Origin: Icerya purchasi
Taxonomy: Eukaryota > Arthropoda > Insecta > Hemiptera > Monophlebidae
Length of the DNA: 64,000 nucleotides
Direction of reading: 5' to 3'
Assembly: GCA_039619475.1 (NCBI GenBank)
Contig: CM077116.1
Span: forward strand, 173,319,863-173,383,862
Below the pieces are notes generated by a model, which searched no databases, had not been told where the DNA came from, and worked only from the letters and a program-made list of their open reading frames with translations. Shown here piece after piece: positions 23,565 through 36,330 of the stretch (within the stretch, counting starts at the first letter, position 1; the number at the start of each line of letters is the position of its first letter). The position numbers and the translations under genes are program-made.

Positions 23565-23572
23565 TATCGATA
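23565..23572. promoter_or_regulatory. TATCGATA (DRE-like) site
   Basis: A perfect palindromic TATCGATA, the core of the DREF element in insect promoters. No gene start is visible beside it, so it may be chance in AT-rich DNA. Confidence 0.2.
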
Positions 23573-25530
23573 ATTCATTAATACGTTTACAAGTTGTTGA
23601 TTTAGACTTTCAGCTGTTTAAAGGTATCCCGTTGCTTTCCATCATTGCTGACATTAGTTCCATTACATTGTCAATTTTGACTGACTTTTTTCACGCTCAG
23701 ATGAATTCCATCCTGCGATAGAAAATTGATATTTTGATAAAATTTTCTTGATATAAAGTAGATTAGCTGTCAGGTTCGGGAATTTGTAATTTAAAAAATG
23801 TGATTCATAACTATTTTTATGAATAAAATTAAGCAATAGACTGGAATTAGTTATAATGTGTATATCGAATACAAATAGGGCTACAGTTTTTTAATATATC
23901 AAAATATGTGATATATTACGTACGATTATTTGAAAACGAAAAATATTAAAATCCATTCACTCCGGAAACCATAACTGCACACGGGATAAGAATTAAACGA
24001 AGAGAGGGATTTTTCATAAAACTTCGCCAGTTCTTTGGTTATTTAAATTTTAGCAAATTAAGAGCGTATTCGAAAAAGTTAACCGGAAAGACCTGTCACA
24101 ATTATTGTGAAACTACGGAAAATAATATTGGGACGAATTCGAATAAATTTTGGTTATTGTAAAAGAAATGGTGAGTTTTATTAAGGAAATGTGTTTTCAG
24201 AGTACTTTGTGTATGCGTATATGGTAAAGATTATCTTATAATATACAGTGATTTTTCAGGGAATACTCCGACTACATTAAAATTTCATAACTAAAAATGA
24301 ATTTCTTAAGGTTGTAACAAAGTTGAAAGCGAAATGGACGACATTGTTGATAATTTTTTATCTACTACATTCAAACTGTCCAGTAGTAAACTGGAAAAAT
24401 CGCTAATATTTTAGTTTAATCCGGTTTCTGAAGAGTTAATGTATGGCGAGAGTGTTTTGAGAACGGAAGGGTTAATCGTGTTTTCAAGTCTGATGATGGC
24501 CAGATAATTGTGAATTATCGTCTTATTACTACATTATTAATTCCGGCCAGTGTATTGCAATCTATACTATAATATTATGCTTTACAGCTTTGTCGTGCCT
24601 AAAAAAGTACGAGAAATAGCTTTGTAAAATCAACTAGAACTAGCTTGATAAAAAAAAAAAATAAATTCGAAACTATAGATTATCAGATATAGTTTTATTG
24701 GGTTAATTAAGTCATACTTTCATCCATAAATCATATGTGACAATGGGTATTCTTTTGGACCGTGGAATATTTCAAAATGATACGGATAAACTGGAAAGAA
24801 GCGGAGTGTAAGATATTATTCATGTCCTTTTTACATTTTATTGCTGAACAATTATTTCGTATCTTTCGTTATAATAACATGAATATATCGTAGAAACAGG
24901 GTTTTGGCCGTGTTGCGGAATATACGCTGATATATCCACTATTTTAACTGTGGACGAGATGCATTTGGTCACTAATTTTAAAAACATCGAGCTGTGGGGG
25001 GGGGGGGGGATGCGCCATACTATAGAAGTTTTTTATTTGATTTTTCGTCTTGCCCGACATTTAATAAGGCGCGAGAAAGATTATGTAAATGCCGAATCAT
25101 TGATTCATCAGTGCCCAGATTAAACCGTTTGATTTACCATTTTGGAATTTAACAGTATGCGGGATCGATAAACAATTGTAGAGGAGAGATTTTAAAACTT
25201 CTTAGCAGATTGTATGCTATTAGGAATAATAATCGTACGGAAATCGTTATAAATGTATTTATTAGGAGATTTTTTTTAGTTTTAATTTTTTGAAAAATTT
25301 TATTTAGCACCTGTTTTGTAAAATTATTTTACATTAAATTTCGAATTTTTGATCCTAATTGCGTTTGCGGAACTGTTGGTAACGAGTATAAACCAATGGA
25401 TTTAGATTTTATTAATATACATTGTAAGAAGTGTTTGTTTTTAATAAATTAAAAACTTTTGTACAAATTACTGTTCGGTAGATTTAGATTGTATGTAAAC
25501 ATGGTTCTTGTATTCACAATTGTCTGTAGT

Positions 25531-25567
<37 letters not shown>

Positions 25568-28500
25568 TGGTTTGTTAATAGTTTGAAAGTGTCATGTAAC
25601 TGTTATATATTTATTTTGTTTTATATGAATTATAAAAATTCTTACAACAGCTGTAAAGTGTTTATGGTAGAGACGGGATTTCAGACATATTGTTTGAAAA
25701 ATAAAAAAAAGTAAAAACGATTTGAATCATCGAATACAATCAGTTTATTGGAAATGTTTAATGTTATTAATCGTATAAGCTGTGTGGTGTCTGTAATCTG
25801 AAAGAACCATCGAAATAGTTATTTGGGCGAACACGAATTGGAGAAAGTTTCTCAAAAATTATACGCATAAATTCAAGGCGATCCTTTATTTTTATTATTA
25901 CTTTGTTCCGAAGTCGATTAAAGTTACTATTAGTATCGATAGTAATGTTTCTGTTTTTCCGGATCGACGAGTTTTTGCATTGTGCCTATTCACTTTATGA
26001 AAGTATCATCGTAATTATTGGCCGTATATACAGTTTGCGACTTTGCGACAAGTAATCGACGAAGGTACACGTGGAAGTGAAGAGTTATTCGTCGTGCACT
26101 ATCGCAACGAACACACAACCGAGACATTTTCTTCTTACATTATTGATCATCCAACGTGTTTTTTTGCCAACGTGTATATATTTATGTAAATTGTATCCGA
26201 CAAGAATGTAGTAGTTTGAGGATGACGCGGTGTATATTGCAAGCTGCGCCAGAATGCGTAACAAAGTTTACAGCTGAGTAAACCTACTACGTTACATCGG
26301 AACGTTTAAAATTATAGGACACTACGAAATGTTACACCAATTTATTTACAGGTATTACCACTTTTTTTTACTATATATATATATACATATCATCATAAAG
26401 GAATCTTGGCTTATCTACACTTTTGAATTCAGTGCTGTAGGGAAACCGTTAATTTATTTAACAAGTTATTTAAATGGACGAAAAATCATCTCGCTGAAAA
26501 GTTATCGTCAATGCAAATTTCACCTTGAATTGATATTGAACCGTTTTTAAGATATCTGAAATTTCGTATGTTTTTTTGTTTACGGTTTACGTGCTGATCA
26601 AGTTTTCGAGATTTATGCTAATTAGAAATAAACAGGTATTTAATTTTAACGGATGTACAGAGAGTTGGGTATATTATAATGGATTTGTGTGGATTTAAAT
26701 TTACTTCATCTCGGTGCTTTCTTATTTTAAAAACTTGAAATTGTTGAGCGATTTTTTCCTTTTAAAAAGTTTAAGTTTTTCAACGCTACCATTTTGTTTC
26801 ATAGAAAATTTTTAATCGCAATTTTCATGCAGCGATTTGTTTCTTTAATTTGTAAATCATTTCATTTATCACAAAGAAATTAAAACACGATCTAAAGGAA
26901 CTCGAATTACCTGCTACATATAAAAATTGTAAAACGATGTGAATTAATGTTTTTGTTTTTTTTCAGTTTAATAGTTTACACGAAATTCCCGAGTTACAAT
27001 TTATTATCTGGAATCTTTTACAGCAAAGTACACTCCGTATTTTAATACAATTTATACTGTAGTGTATATAGAGGGGAAAGCGGTATAAATTGGTATGTTG
27101 TAAACCTTTTTTTACCGACCGGATTGATCATTGAACAGCGAATATTTCTTTGCATTTCGATTAAATGCTATCTCAAATAATCATTCTGAGAAGTTTGAAA
27201 TGTGAAAGATAAAGCAAAGAAAAAGAGTCGGCTTCATGAGTATGATGAGCACCCCCCCAACATCCTTTCAATTCGTTCGTTGAAACAGGAGAAAAATTGT
27301 GCTTTTCAAGAATATTGCCCAATACTTTATTATAGGCGCTTTACGGCGCGATTAGGATTTTTTTTGTTTTTTTATTTCTACGATTTTAGGCTAATAATAA
27401 TCGTGCTAAAGTGGTCAAAAAGTGTGTGCTTTTCGATCATTCTGTTGCAAGCAAATTGCAGTGTGATCTATTCCCTAATTTAAAATGCCCTCGGGGGTCG
27501 CGTCTTAATATACATATGTATGTTAAAACTTACACGCCGAATGCAATAAGCAGATAACATTAAATGCGTATGATTTATTTGTTACTTGATTTTATCTTTA
27601 ATTTCGGCAAATGTAAAATGAGAAGTGTAAAGTAAATACTACTATTACTCCATCGGTAAATCGGCGCGATATTTGTTTAATCGGAGGCATTTTAAAGAGT
27701 TGTCTAGAGAAAAATTAGTGTCCTAATGTTGACATTTCGCCGATCGTAGGGGATCTATGGTGATATACTGGTCATATGTAAATCTGCAATAGGTACAGCG
27801 AGAATTTTAGAAGCAAAAGTATTAATATCATCGGGAAAACACTATCTGTTAGAAATCACGTGAAAGTGTTTGCGTGTGCGTAGGATGATTAATTTCACCG
27901 TAACAGATGTTCTTCTAATTAGCCTGTTGCGGTGGCGCGTAACAAGAGTTTGGGTGTATGCGTTACTTTTTTCATCACAGCTGATTGGTTCTCAGGGATT
28001 TTTCGTTTTCTCGATTGCGCTTCTGTCGCGTGGTGTAGCAGCAACACGGGGGTGTATCACGTCTTTCTAGTTGTATTCTCCCGTCTCGTCTACTCTCAAT
28101 TATAATAATAGTAGTCGCAGTCTTCTTTCGTCGGTCGTTCGTTTTTGTTTGTTTTTTTTTTTTTCTTTACATTTTTCACTTTTTTATTTATATTATTTTC
28201 GCTATTACGATTTATAAAAATTATATACAGTGAAATAATCTGGTATGCGGCGATTTCTTATTTAAAAGTTTATATTGAACATAATTATTGTAAGCATTTT
28301 GAAATTACTACCGACTGCCAGCCATACTGTGACGAGGTTTTTACAGATTGGTTGACCTCACCGATAGAAATGAGGTTACTGCATAGACTGGCGAGCTCTG
28401 TACAAATCAGTTCACCTCGGCGGCCGGCTGAGAGTTTATTTTGTAGCATTTTCACACATTCGGATTGTTCACAATTTTTCACTGTTTCCATTTGTTTTTT

Positions 28501-28963
28501 GTTTTTTTTTGAAATAGAACAAATACTCCGATAAGTCAGGGGCAAATTCATTTTCAAAAAAAAACTTAATTCCTTTTCGTTCACGCTAATTTTTACTTTA
28601 CGGAGTCTGTTTCGGAAATTGCGAGTATTTTATTTCGTTCGGTGAAATGACACTTGAAGGTGCAGATTGCATTTTTATTTTTCCGACATTACGCATCTAG
28701 AAGCACAAGACACGAATTACCGTCAAAACTTACGTTTCCTAGAATTCGAACTATGTCGCGGCGGAAAAATAATAATTAATAGTTTATTATAAACACCTAT
28801 TTTCAATGCTAGAGGAAACGTTTCATCGACGTTTTTGAAGTAATGTTGTGATGCAAAAAGAAAGAAAGAAAGAAAAAAAAACGAAGAAATTCCATGGACG
28901 AGGCAGTCGTTAATTTGATCGAAGTACAAAATTTATGCTGCGGTGTTGCGTCATTCATTGCAT

Positions 28964-28966
<3 letters not shown>

Positions 28967-29008
<42 letters not shown>
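28967..29008. repeat. (TA)n microsatellite
   Basis: About 21 perfect TA units, with no recognisable element end on either side. Confidence 0.9.
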
Positions 29009-29010
<2 letters not shown>

Positions 29011-29796
29011 GTTTATTGTTTTTGTCGTTTAAATTTATTGTTAATGTTCGGAACGTGTAATCTTTTTCAATGCTTGGATGTGCGCATACCGCACGATAGA
29101 GCAAACAAATGCCTGTGTCATCGGAGTTGAAGAAAATCACCGACGACGTCATTGCTTAGGTCACTTTTCTAGATTATCATTCACCGTGATTATATTACGA
29201 CAGGAGGATGCGATGCTTTGGAAATATGTGGGCGGTTTTTTGAAAGTTTTACATATATTTTTGATAGGACAACATTGAAAGCTAACTGCTTCATCAGGTA
29301 TTGTTGATTCCAATTTATTGTTACGCGTTATTAACAAATGTAAACTAATATTTAACATGAACCACGACGGAAAAATGAGGGGAAAACAATAAAAATGTTC
29401 GTGCCTAGCTTATATCGAAATGGTAAAGTTTTTTCAAATTTAGGTGCTAGCGATGATGATATTTCTTAGCAGAAATCGTCAACATTTGCGCGTGTACACT
29501 TCGGTCTCGTGCTATCCGAAGAAACGGTGTTTGCACTGATAAATTTCTGCGGGCAATATTGACAGCTGGATGTATACGGGCATTTCAGTCTGATATGGAG
29601 GGACGATATATAACATCCGGCCTCTGTACACTCATATATAACATACATTAGTTCGTTTCCATTTGGCCGGTGGTTCAACAGTACTTTTTCAGCACACCGT
29701 TCTTATTGCTTCGCCAGTTATTATATATCGTTATTTTTGATGGTTTTTTTTTTTTATTTATTTTTTCAAACATAAACGAATCCGGTTTTTAGTGTT

Positions 29797-29811
29797 TACA
29801 CACACACACAC

Positions 29812-29865
<54 letters not shown>
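29797..29865. repeat. Compound (CA)n-(TA)n microsatellite
   Basis: A short (CA)n run passes into (TA)n with one TACATA interruption and ends in TATGTGTG. The CA and TG ends flank the TA core symmetrically. Confidence 0.9.
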
Positions 29866-29871
<6 letters not shown>

Positions 29872-30899
29872 AATAATATATTGCATATAATTTTATTATT
29901 GATTATTTAATCGTCATCCTAGAGTTCCAACTGGAAAAGTGTGCTCCGCTTCCAATCGAACTGTTAAGCTACTCGAGTCAACATGCTTTGAAGAAAAGGA
30001 ATGCAGTCTAGTCTATTCGAAGATCATTTGATATGTCTGATCCGGTTGAATAATAGGAGCGACAAATTAATAAAGAAAAACGGGAAGAAAAATTGACGTA
30101 CAAGAATGCACACAGATGCGCTGGTTGACGATTAATTCGTGATTTCGATAGTGTTGACGGTGTTGATAATATTAAGGAAATCATCCTAAAAGGGTATACG
30201 CGGTGATGGAGAATTGACACATTTCTTGATCGAGGTATTGTGTGAAGAAGTACCACTACTGGTATTGTTGATAATGATGAATTGGAATTTTTCTCTATTT
30301 TCATTTTCCTTCCTGCGCAGTAGTTCAACGAATCCGTTTTCTGCTGTATCGGGAAATGAGGCGCAGTTTTCACCAGTTGGCGAGACCACTTCTTCTTTAA
30401 TAATAGCAATATGCACCGATATTGGGGATGTAAGGAATTGCCGAAAAGTGTTTTGCGACCACTTGTCCACTCACAGCTTCGTTGACACGAAGGAGCGAAA
30501 GAACCGGAGAGAACCTACGTAAATCGCTTGAATATAATCTCACTCATCTTCGAAGCTCTGGGGTTTTCGTCGGAGCTTTTTTCGGAAACTTGCGCGCCAA
30601 ATTTTGCGATTAGCTTCGTCATTCATTTTTCGCGTCGGAGGAATCGTCATTATTCTTTTCGAAATATGAACAAAATTACGTTTAATGGTTACTTTTTGTC
30701 AGATTCCGAGTCTACATTTCTCGTCACCCATATGCTCAACATCTGCTATCTCTGTACAAGGTCTGTTAAAAAAAAAGCCCGAACTTTTGAAATTGCGTCC
30801 GAACCGAGTAAAATTTAAATTCGCGCGTCATGCTACACCTAGCGACATTCTTTCGAAACAAAATGAGGCGCTATTACGGTAAGCGTCGAGTGAACACAT

Positions 30900-33698
30900 T
30901 ATTATTATATCGTATCCGGTCGAACGTTTTAGATTATATTCCTATCTTTGACCAATAGATCAGAAACTTTAGTGTTACTTCGTCGATATCACAAAATAGT
31001 TTATCTGCGTCGAATGTGCCAAATAGATTACACCTAAATATGTGTTCGTCATCTTGTATTAGTCCACATTCACACTTGTCGTCGTCCGCTATTACCCATT
31101 TCTTCAAGTTGTATTTGGTTCGTGACGTTTTGCTTCTTATTCTGTTTAAGGTTCGCAACAGGACGTAATCTAAATTGTAGCCGGTTGGAAGAGCTTCATT
31201 TATATTTGCATCATCTTTAGTTTTTGCTTTCCAAGCTTCTAGTCTTGCGGACTTGGCAGAGATTTTCAGTTCTTCAACTGTATGGAGCAAGCTATGTCTG
31301 GATTTTAGTCTCCTCTCAGTCAGTCCTTCGTAGTTATAGAGTGGATGGTGGTCGTCATTAGTTATTTTCCATCTTTCTTTCTTGGCTGCCACACTACGCC
31401 TAATATCCGGTGGTGCAATTCCACTAAGTATATGCAGCTCGCTTAGGGGCGTAGCTTTAAGACAACCGGTAGTAATTCTGCAAGCTTCATTTAGGGCAAC
31501 GTCTATCTTTTTTGCATGTGCCGAGCGGCTCCAGACTGGACACGCGTATTCTCCTGCTGAATAGCAGACTGCCAGTGATGATGTACGCAGGATGTGTGCT
31601 TTAGCTCCCCATTTAGTGTTCGTTAGTTTCCGGATAAGATTATTCCTCGCCATTATCTTCATTTTTGTCATTTCGCAGTGTCTCTTGTATGTTAATGATC
31701 TGTCTAAGACGACTCCTAGATATTTGGGATGATCAACATGTTCGAGTTGTTTACCATTCCATACGATTTGTAGCTTGCGCTTAGCTTCCCGATTCCGGAG
31801 GTGAAAGCAGCACGTTTGAGTTTTTGTTTGATTCGGCTTGAGTTGATTAGCTTTATAGTATTCGTCGAGTTCTTTAATCATTTCGTTTAGATTTTCCTCC
31901 ACTGCTTCGAAGGTATTATTTTTTGCTATAAAGACAAGATCATCTGCAAAAATAAAGTGTTTTGTAGTTTTCCCGATTGGTTGGTCATTAGTATAGATAT
32001 TAAATAGTATTGGGGCCAGCACGCTGCCCTGCGGCAGTCCATTTTTTTGTTTTTCTTCAAGCACTAGTTTTGTCGTTTAATGATACGTAGAAACGTCTGT
32101 CTTTTAACAACATTGAAACTATTTGCATAAATTTAAAGTCTCTGCTTGTCTGATATACTTTTTTAGCGAGCATGCGATGAGAGATTGTGTCGAATGCAGC
32201 TGTTAGATCTACAAAAACGGCTCCCGTGAGTTTTTTCTTCTCAAATCCATCTTCTATGTGCTGTGTCAAGTTCAATATTTGTCCAGTACAAGACTTCCCT
32301 GTTCTGAAACCTGCCTGTTGAGGTATAATATGCGCGCGTCAATAGTTGTGGATATTCTATTCAGGACGACTCTCTCAAATATTTTGCATAGGTGACATAG
32401 GAGGGATATGGGACGATAGTTTTTGGCATCATTCAAATCCTTTCCTGACTTTAAAAGGGCAATGACATGTGCCTTTCTCCACAGTTTCGGTATAGTTAAT
32501 TTCTGTAAGCAGCAGTTATACTTTTGTTTCTGCTATCTCTTCAGCAATCGTCAGGCCCAGTTTTATTACATCATCTTCGAAGGGGTTTTCGTTGAATTTT
32601 TCGACATACTTCATATACCGGTTTAAAAGTTCCTTCTTCATACCTGGTATATATGTCTTGCGTGCACCTCGAGGTATGTTTCTCCTAGATGCATTTCTCA
32701 AAGCTTCGATGAATTTTTCATAGTTTTCGGTTGTTGCAGGTATTTCTTTTACTGCGCCATCTAGTTCGTCTCTGAATTGGGACCAGTTCGCTTTCTTGAA
32801 GTTATAGCGTATTCTTATATCCTTAGTTATGATAGGCTTAATGGCTGCATCTACTGAACATATGATAGGTCTATGTTGTGTATGTGGGATTGGATCTGAA
32901 ACTTCCTTAGTGCACATGTGGGAGATATTTCCAGTCACAAATACATTGTCTGGATTATAGCCTCGCTTCCATCTTGCACTATTGAAAGAAGCAGGTAGTT
33001 TTGGATTGTATATCAATTCTAGTTTGTTTCTCTCTGCCCAGGATTCAACGAGATCTCCATCCGTGTTATTATCAGCGTATGCCCAGTTCACACTGTGACT
33101 ATTAAAATCTCCGATCACAATTTCTGTTTTGTGCACTTCTTGGCGGTATTCAAATATACTATTAGGTGGTTTGTAGATAGAGGTTATAACACAACTTCCA
33201 ATATCAACTGATAGTACTTCTATGTCATTATCTTCTACTTTCTTTGTTTTTTTGATCTTAATACCATCTTTTGCGAAAACTGCACTACCGTATTTGCTAT
33301 GTGGTCTGTCAATCACAATTTTCATTCCGTTTATCTTGGGCTTGCGGTTTAATATAACGCGATGTGTTTCTTGAACGGCTAATATGTCAATGTTTTCTTT
33401 TATTATTAAATTGGTTAGTATAGCTTCTTTTGTTGGTGTTAATCCTTCAATGTTCACGGACATTATTCTGAACGGTTTTATTTGTTTTACTGTCATTGTT
33501 TCTTTTGTTTTGTTTTTTGTTTTTTGTGGTCCTGAGAAGGACCGTTTCTGCCCGGTAATAGGGTTGTTCGACCGGGAGTGGGATGATTGGCCAGTGTCAT
33601 AAATGACACCGTTTCCAGGGGGCGCCAGCTGTATCGTATTTAGCATGTTAATCACATTCGTACAACAGCATACTTGGAGGCTCATCCCGTGTCCCCCA
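30900..33698 (-). mobile_element. Jockey-like non-LTR retrotransposon inserted in the mariner
   Basis: The imperfect duplication GTGAACACAT (30890-30899) / GTTAACACAT (33699-33708), 9 of 10 identical, brackets the insert. The 3' end, on the minus strand, is a short (TAA)n-like tail (plus strand TATTATTATAT at 30900-30910) rather than poly(A). At 2.8 kb it carries endonuclease and reverse transcriptase but no gag-like ORF1, so it is either 5'-truncated or a compact single-ORF type. Confidence 0.85.
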
Positions 33699-33706
33699 GT
33701 TAACAC
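30934..33706 (-). pseudogene. LINE endonuclease/reverse transcriptase ORF with frameshifts
   Basis: Minus strand. The endonuclease region (about 33470-32850) shows FRIMSVNIEGLTPTKEAIL, IDILAVQETHR, VIGDFNSHSVNWAY and PIPHTQHRPIICSV (the last carrying the H that matches the catalytic SDH). The frame shifts near 32520 into LWRKAHVIALLKSGKDLNDA then KNYRPISLL (RT motif 0/1, about 32495-32400), shifts again to AGFRTGKSC (about 32310) and VFVDLTAAFDTISHR (motif A, about 32235-32190), then to GLPQGSVLAPILFNIYTND (motif B, about 32045-31985), FADD (catalytic motif C, about 31950), HPKYLGVVLD (about 31730-31700), and a C-terminal Cys/His segment CECGLIQDDEHIFRC (about 31075-31030). The stop is at 30934. 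All RT catalytic motifs are intact; only three or so frame breaks inactivate it, so it is the youngest-looking LINE here. Confidence 0.88.
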
Positions 33707-33844
33707 ATGCTGTCAGCGCTCTGCGAAGTAGCGAGAAAGCGGGGAAAGGAAGGAGTTTGTGGAACACCGTTGTAACATTAAATTTTAACATCGGCAAGTC
33801 TTTTTTCTGCGACATGGACAGAGCTTCAGCGAGTCCATAAGGAG

Positions 33845-34740
33845 GACTATATGAGCGAGTGGTTTTCAAATCGGGGACAGATTATCGACCGACGACAGTA
33901 CTACATCAGGGTGACCCTCGACGTCAACAAATGATGAAAATACTGATGCCGTTTCCATCTGTGATTCGTGGAAATCGTCGTTTTAATTATTCCGGAGGTT
34001 GCAAAGAAGTCGAGATCAGCATTGGGTCGTGTGTCACGCGAAATTTTGACAGGGAAACTTGGCATGCATCGTGTCTCAGCAAAAATGGTGGGTGCCACGA
34101 ATGCTTACAAGCGAGCAAAAAGAAAACCGTGTCAACATTAGCCAAGAATTGCTTCATCGTGCTAACAGCGGCGAAAACTTTATGAAAGGTATCGTCACAG
34201 GTGACGAAACTTATATTTACAGATGTGTAATTGATACAAAGATACACAATCGTCACAATGGGTTGGTCAAGATTGGCCGCGTCCGAAAAGAAAGCACGCG
34301 TGAAGTCCGTGTTGATTGTTTTCTTTGATTATCGCGGAGTCGTTCATTAAGAATTCGTGCCACAAGGTCAGACAGTTAACAACGAGTTCTTCTACATGGA
34401 AGTTTTAAAGCGTTTACGGGAATATGTTCGACGGAAGAGGCCTGAACTGTGGGAAAACAAGAACTGAATTCTGCACCATGACAACGCGCCAAGTCTCTCT
34501 GCTTTTTGGCCAATTTTTGGTCAATAGTGGCACAGGCGTTCTTCCCCATCCTACCTACGTACCAGATACGGCAGACTTTTTCCTATTTCCGAAATTAAAA
34601 TCGATTTTGAAAGGACGTCGTTTTCAAAGTGTAGAAGAAATTTAAGAGAAATCGCAGGCACATCACACCAAACTAAGTCACAGGGATCGTGCGAACAGTG
34701 AGCAAGCAAGGGCAAGTACTTTGAAGGGGGCACACTTGTA
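33845..34740 (+). pseudogene. Mariner transposase pseudogene (irritans-like)
   Basis: Recognisable segments are: STNDENTDAVS (about 33925-33960); NLACIVSQQKWWVPRMLTSE then QKENRVNISQELLHRANSGE (about 34050-34180); FMKGIVTGDETYIY (first catalytic Asp in TGDET, about 34180-34222); VPQGQTVN and YMEVLKRLREYVRRKRPELW (about 34358-34455); LHHDNAPS (second catalytic Asp, about 34475-34495); and VLPHPTYVPDTADFFLFPKL, where the family has YSPDLAP.DFFLFP (third Asp, about 34540-34595), then KGRRFQSVEEI. Several frame changes and stops interrupt it. The N-terminal codons lie left of the LINE or are lost. Confidence 0.88.
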
Positions 34741-34798
34741 AGTATTACAATAAAGTTTTTATGGCGAAAGTCCGGTCTTTTTTTGAATAGACCTTGTA

Positions 34799-36330
34799 AT
34801 TAAGGGCGCGCAATTAATTGATTTCACTCGTTACCTATGATCCCGTTTGTAACGTGTCTAGTCTTTACAGGTCGGGCTATTCGCCTAAAACTGCTGCTTC
34901 GTTGACGCATCTTTTATATTTTCGATTACCGCGGTCGATCTCTTGTCCGGGGTTAATTTTATGTACAAATTGAATAGTAGAGACGTCTTGCCTACGGTGT
35001 GTAGTATTCGTTTCTGGATGATTAAGAAGTCGACTACACTACGTTACAGCTGATGCTGAATAAAATTAAGCGAGCCTGACGATAGTCGTGTAGGTTCAAC
35101 TTGCGTACGACGCAGTTATATTCTTTCAGTCTGATATCTGCGACGCTAGTCACGTCTTCTGTCGTCCTCTTCTGCATCGTTGCTCCGTTCCTTACCATTC
35201 CCGTTTTTGCTCTTTCTTTTCTCTCGCCGGTGGTGCTGCCACAGCCTCCTTTATAAAACTTTATAAAAATTCTATCTTCAACGCAGTCCGGACTTTAGAG
35301 CTGTTCATTTAATTACGACTGCCGACTGCGCTCTGTCATAATCGAAACGCATCATTCTCCGAATCGCGAGATTGTTTGCCTGACCCCGGGGGGCTAGCGC
35401 CGGTTCGACAGATATTATCATGCGTAGATTAATAATAAACTCTCCGTAAACGCTGAACCGAAAATTTCGATTAGCGGAAAAAGTGGAGGAAAACCGACAT
35501 TGTTTCCGAAATCAAATCGCACGTATTCTCGATTTAACCTTAATAACGAACGAACGAACGAACGAACGAACGGTGGAGAATTATTATTTGACAGCGTGTT
35601 GCGGTACGTTCGCGTTTGTGCGACGAGCGAATTTCATAAAGCCAAACAAACGTGTGTTCGTTCGGCGCTCCGAAGTTATTTACAGTGCGGTAAAATCGAA
35701 TTTCGCGACCTGCTTCTGCCGGCGCGCGTTATATTTATCATTAGAGCCGGTGTAAGTTTTCCCGACTTTTAACTTTTCTCTCTAGCCTACGCTGTCGCCG
35801 TAATAAATTGCCCGAGCAACGAAGAGATTTCAGATCGCGTTATAGAGTTAGCAGATATTTAACCGAATAATCTGCGGATGCTTGTGCATCTGTGTCGACA
35901 GCTTTTCTTAATTATGTAAGTGTCGCGTATCGCTCGCAAGCCGCTTTCCAGAACAGTTAAAATAGAAAATTGGAATTCTAATTAAAACACTAAGAACAAA
36001 AAGGGTTCCTCGAAATTTCGGGACCCCTCTGTCGTCCCCGTACCGCCCGTTTATAACGCGTGTCAAATATTCTTCTGGTTTATTCCCCGCATTAGTCTAC
36101 TCTGGTTTCTGTTCGTTTTCTTTGTTGCTGTTGCGCTGAAGACGACTTATATCGCAAACTTATTTTAACGATAGCGAGGAAAATTCTTTAACTGTCGTCG
36201 CTGCGACGACGTTCAAATTCTATATACGCGAATTCGTGTAAGACGAGGGTGCGGGTTTGTGTGTTTTTGGAAAACATTTCTATCTAACATATAGCGGGGG
36301 GCATTATAAGTATTATTATTATTATTATTA
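34799..36330. other. GC/CpG-richer block, no gene recognised
   Basis: Composition resembles the block at 7.9-9.5 kb: many CpGs and fewer homopolymers. It holds a (CGAA)n run at about 35547-35572 and ends with (ATT)n at 36312-36330. Two overlapping plus-strand frames (35483 and 35500) are unlike known proteins. It could hold a non-coding exon or enhancer, but nothing decisive is visible. Confidence 0.4.
35547..35572. repeat. (CGAA)n microsatellite
   Basis: Six perfect CGAA units inside a CpG-rich block. Confidence 0.9.

Larger units (their letters stand above)
22916..30756. other. AT-rich non-coding DNA
   Basis: No gene or coding element was recognised over 7.8 kb. Included are a G-run at about 24997-25009, poly(T) at 25532-25566, GC-richer patches at about 26040-26290 and 27480-28140, (TA)n at 28967-29008, and (CA)n/(TA)n at 29797-29865. 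Overlapping 60-130-codon frames on both strands (for example 28145, 30008, 30214) lack similarity to each other or to known families and are treated as chance. Confidence 0.6.
30757..34796 (+). mobile_element. Mariner DNA transposon interrupted by a LINE
   Basis: The left end CAAGGTCTGTTAAAAAAAAA (30757 onward) and the right end, reverse complement CAAGGTCTATTCAAAAAAAG (to 34796), are terminal inverted repeats. The similarity continues into GCCCGAACTTTTG / ACCGGACTTTCG. TA flanks both ends (30755-30756 and 34797-34798). Removing the 2.8-kb LINE and one target-duplication copy leaves about 1.23 kb, a normal mariner length. Confidence 0.88.

Noticed and set aside
24458..24472. AAGGGTTAA as the right end of the piggyBac starting at 19790
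   Set aside because: It shares only TTAACCCTT with the left end and lies beyond the unrelated RTE-like LINE; the transposase C-terminus already abuts that LINE at about 21285.
27870..28070. 66-codon hydrophobic frame in a GC-richer patch
   Set aside because: No recognisable family, no splice context, and similar frames occur by chance on both strands nearby.
28330..28425. Inverted GAGGT/ACCTC segments suggesting a hairpin element
   Set aside because: The arms are short and diverged, and no target duplication is visible.
30008..30522. Overlapping 94-133-codon frames on both strands
   Set aside because: No conserved motif in any frame, and the plus and minus frames cannot both be coding.
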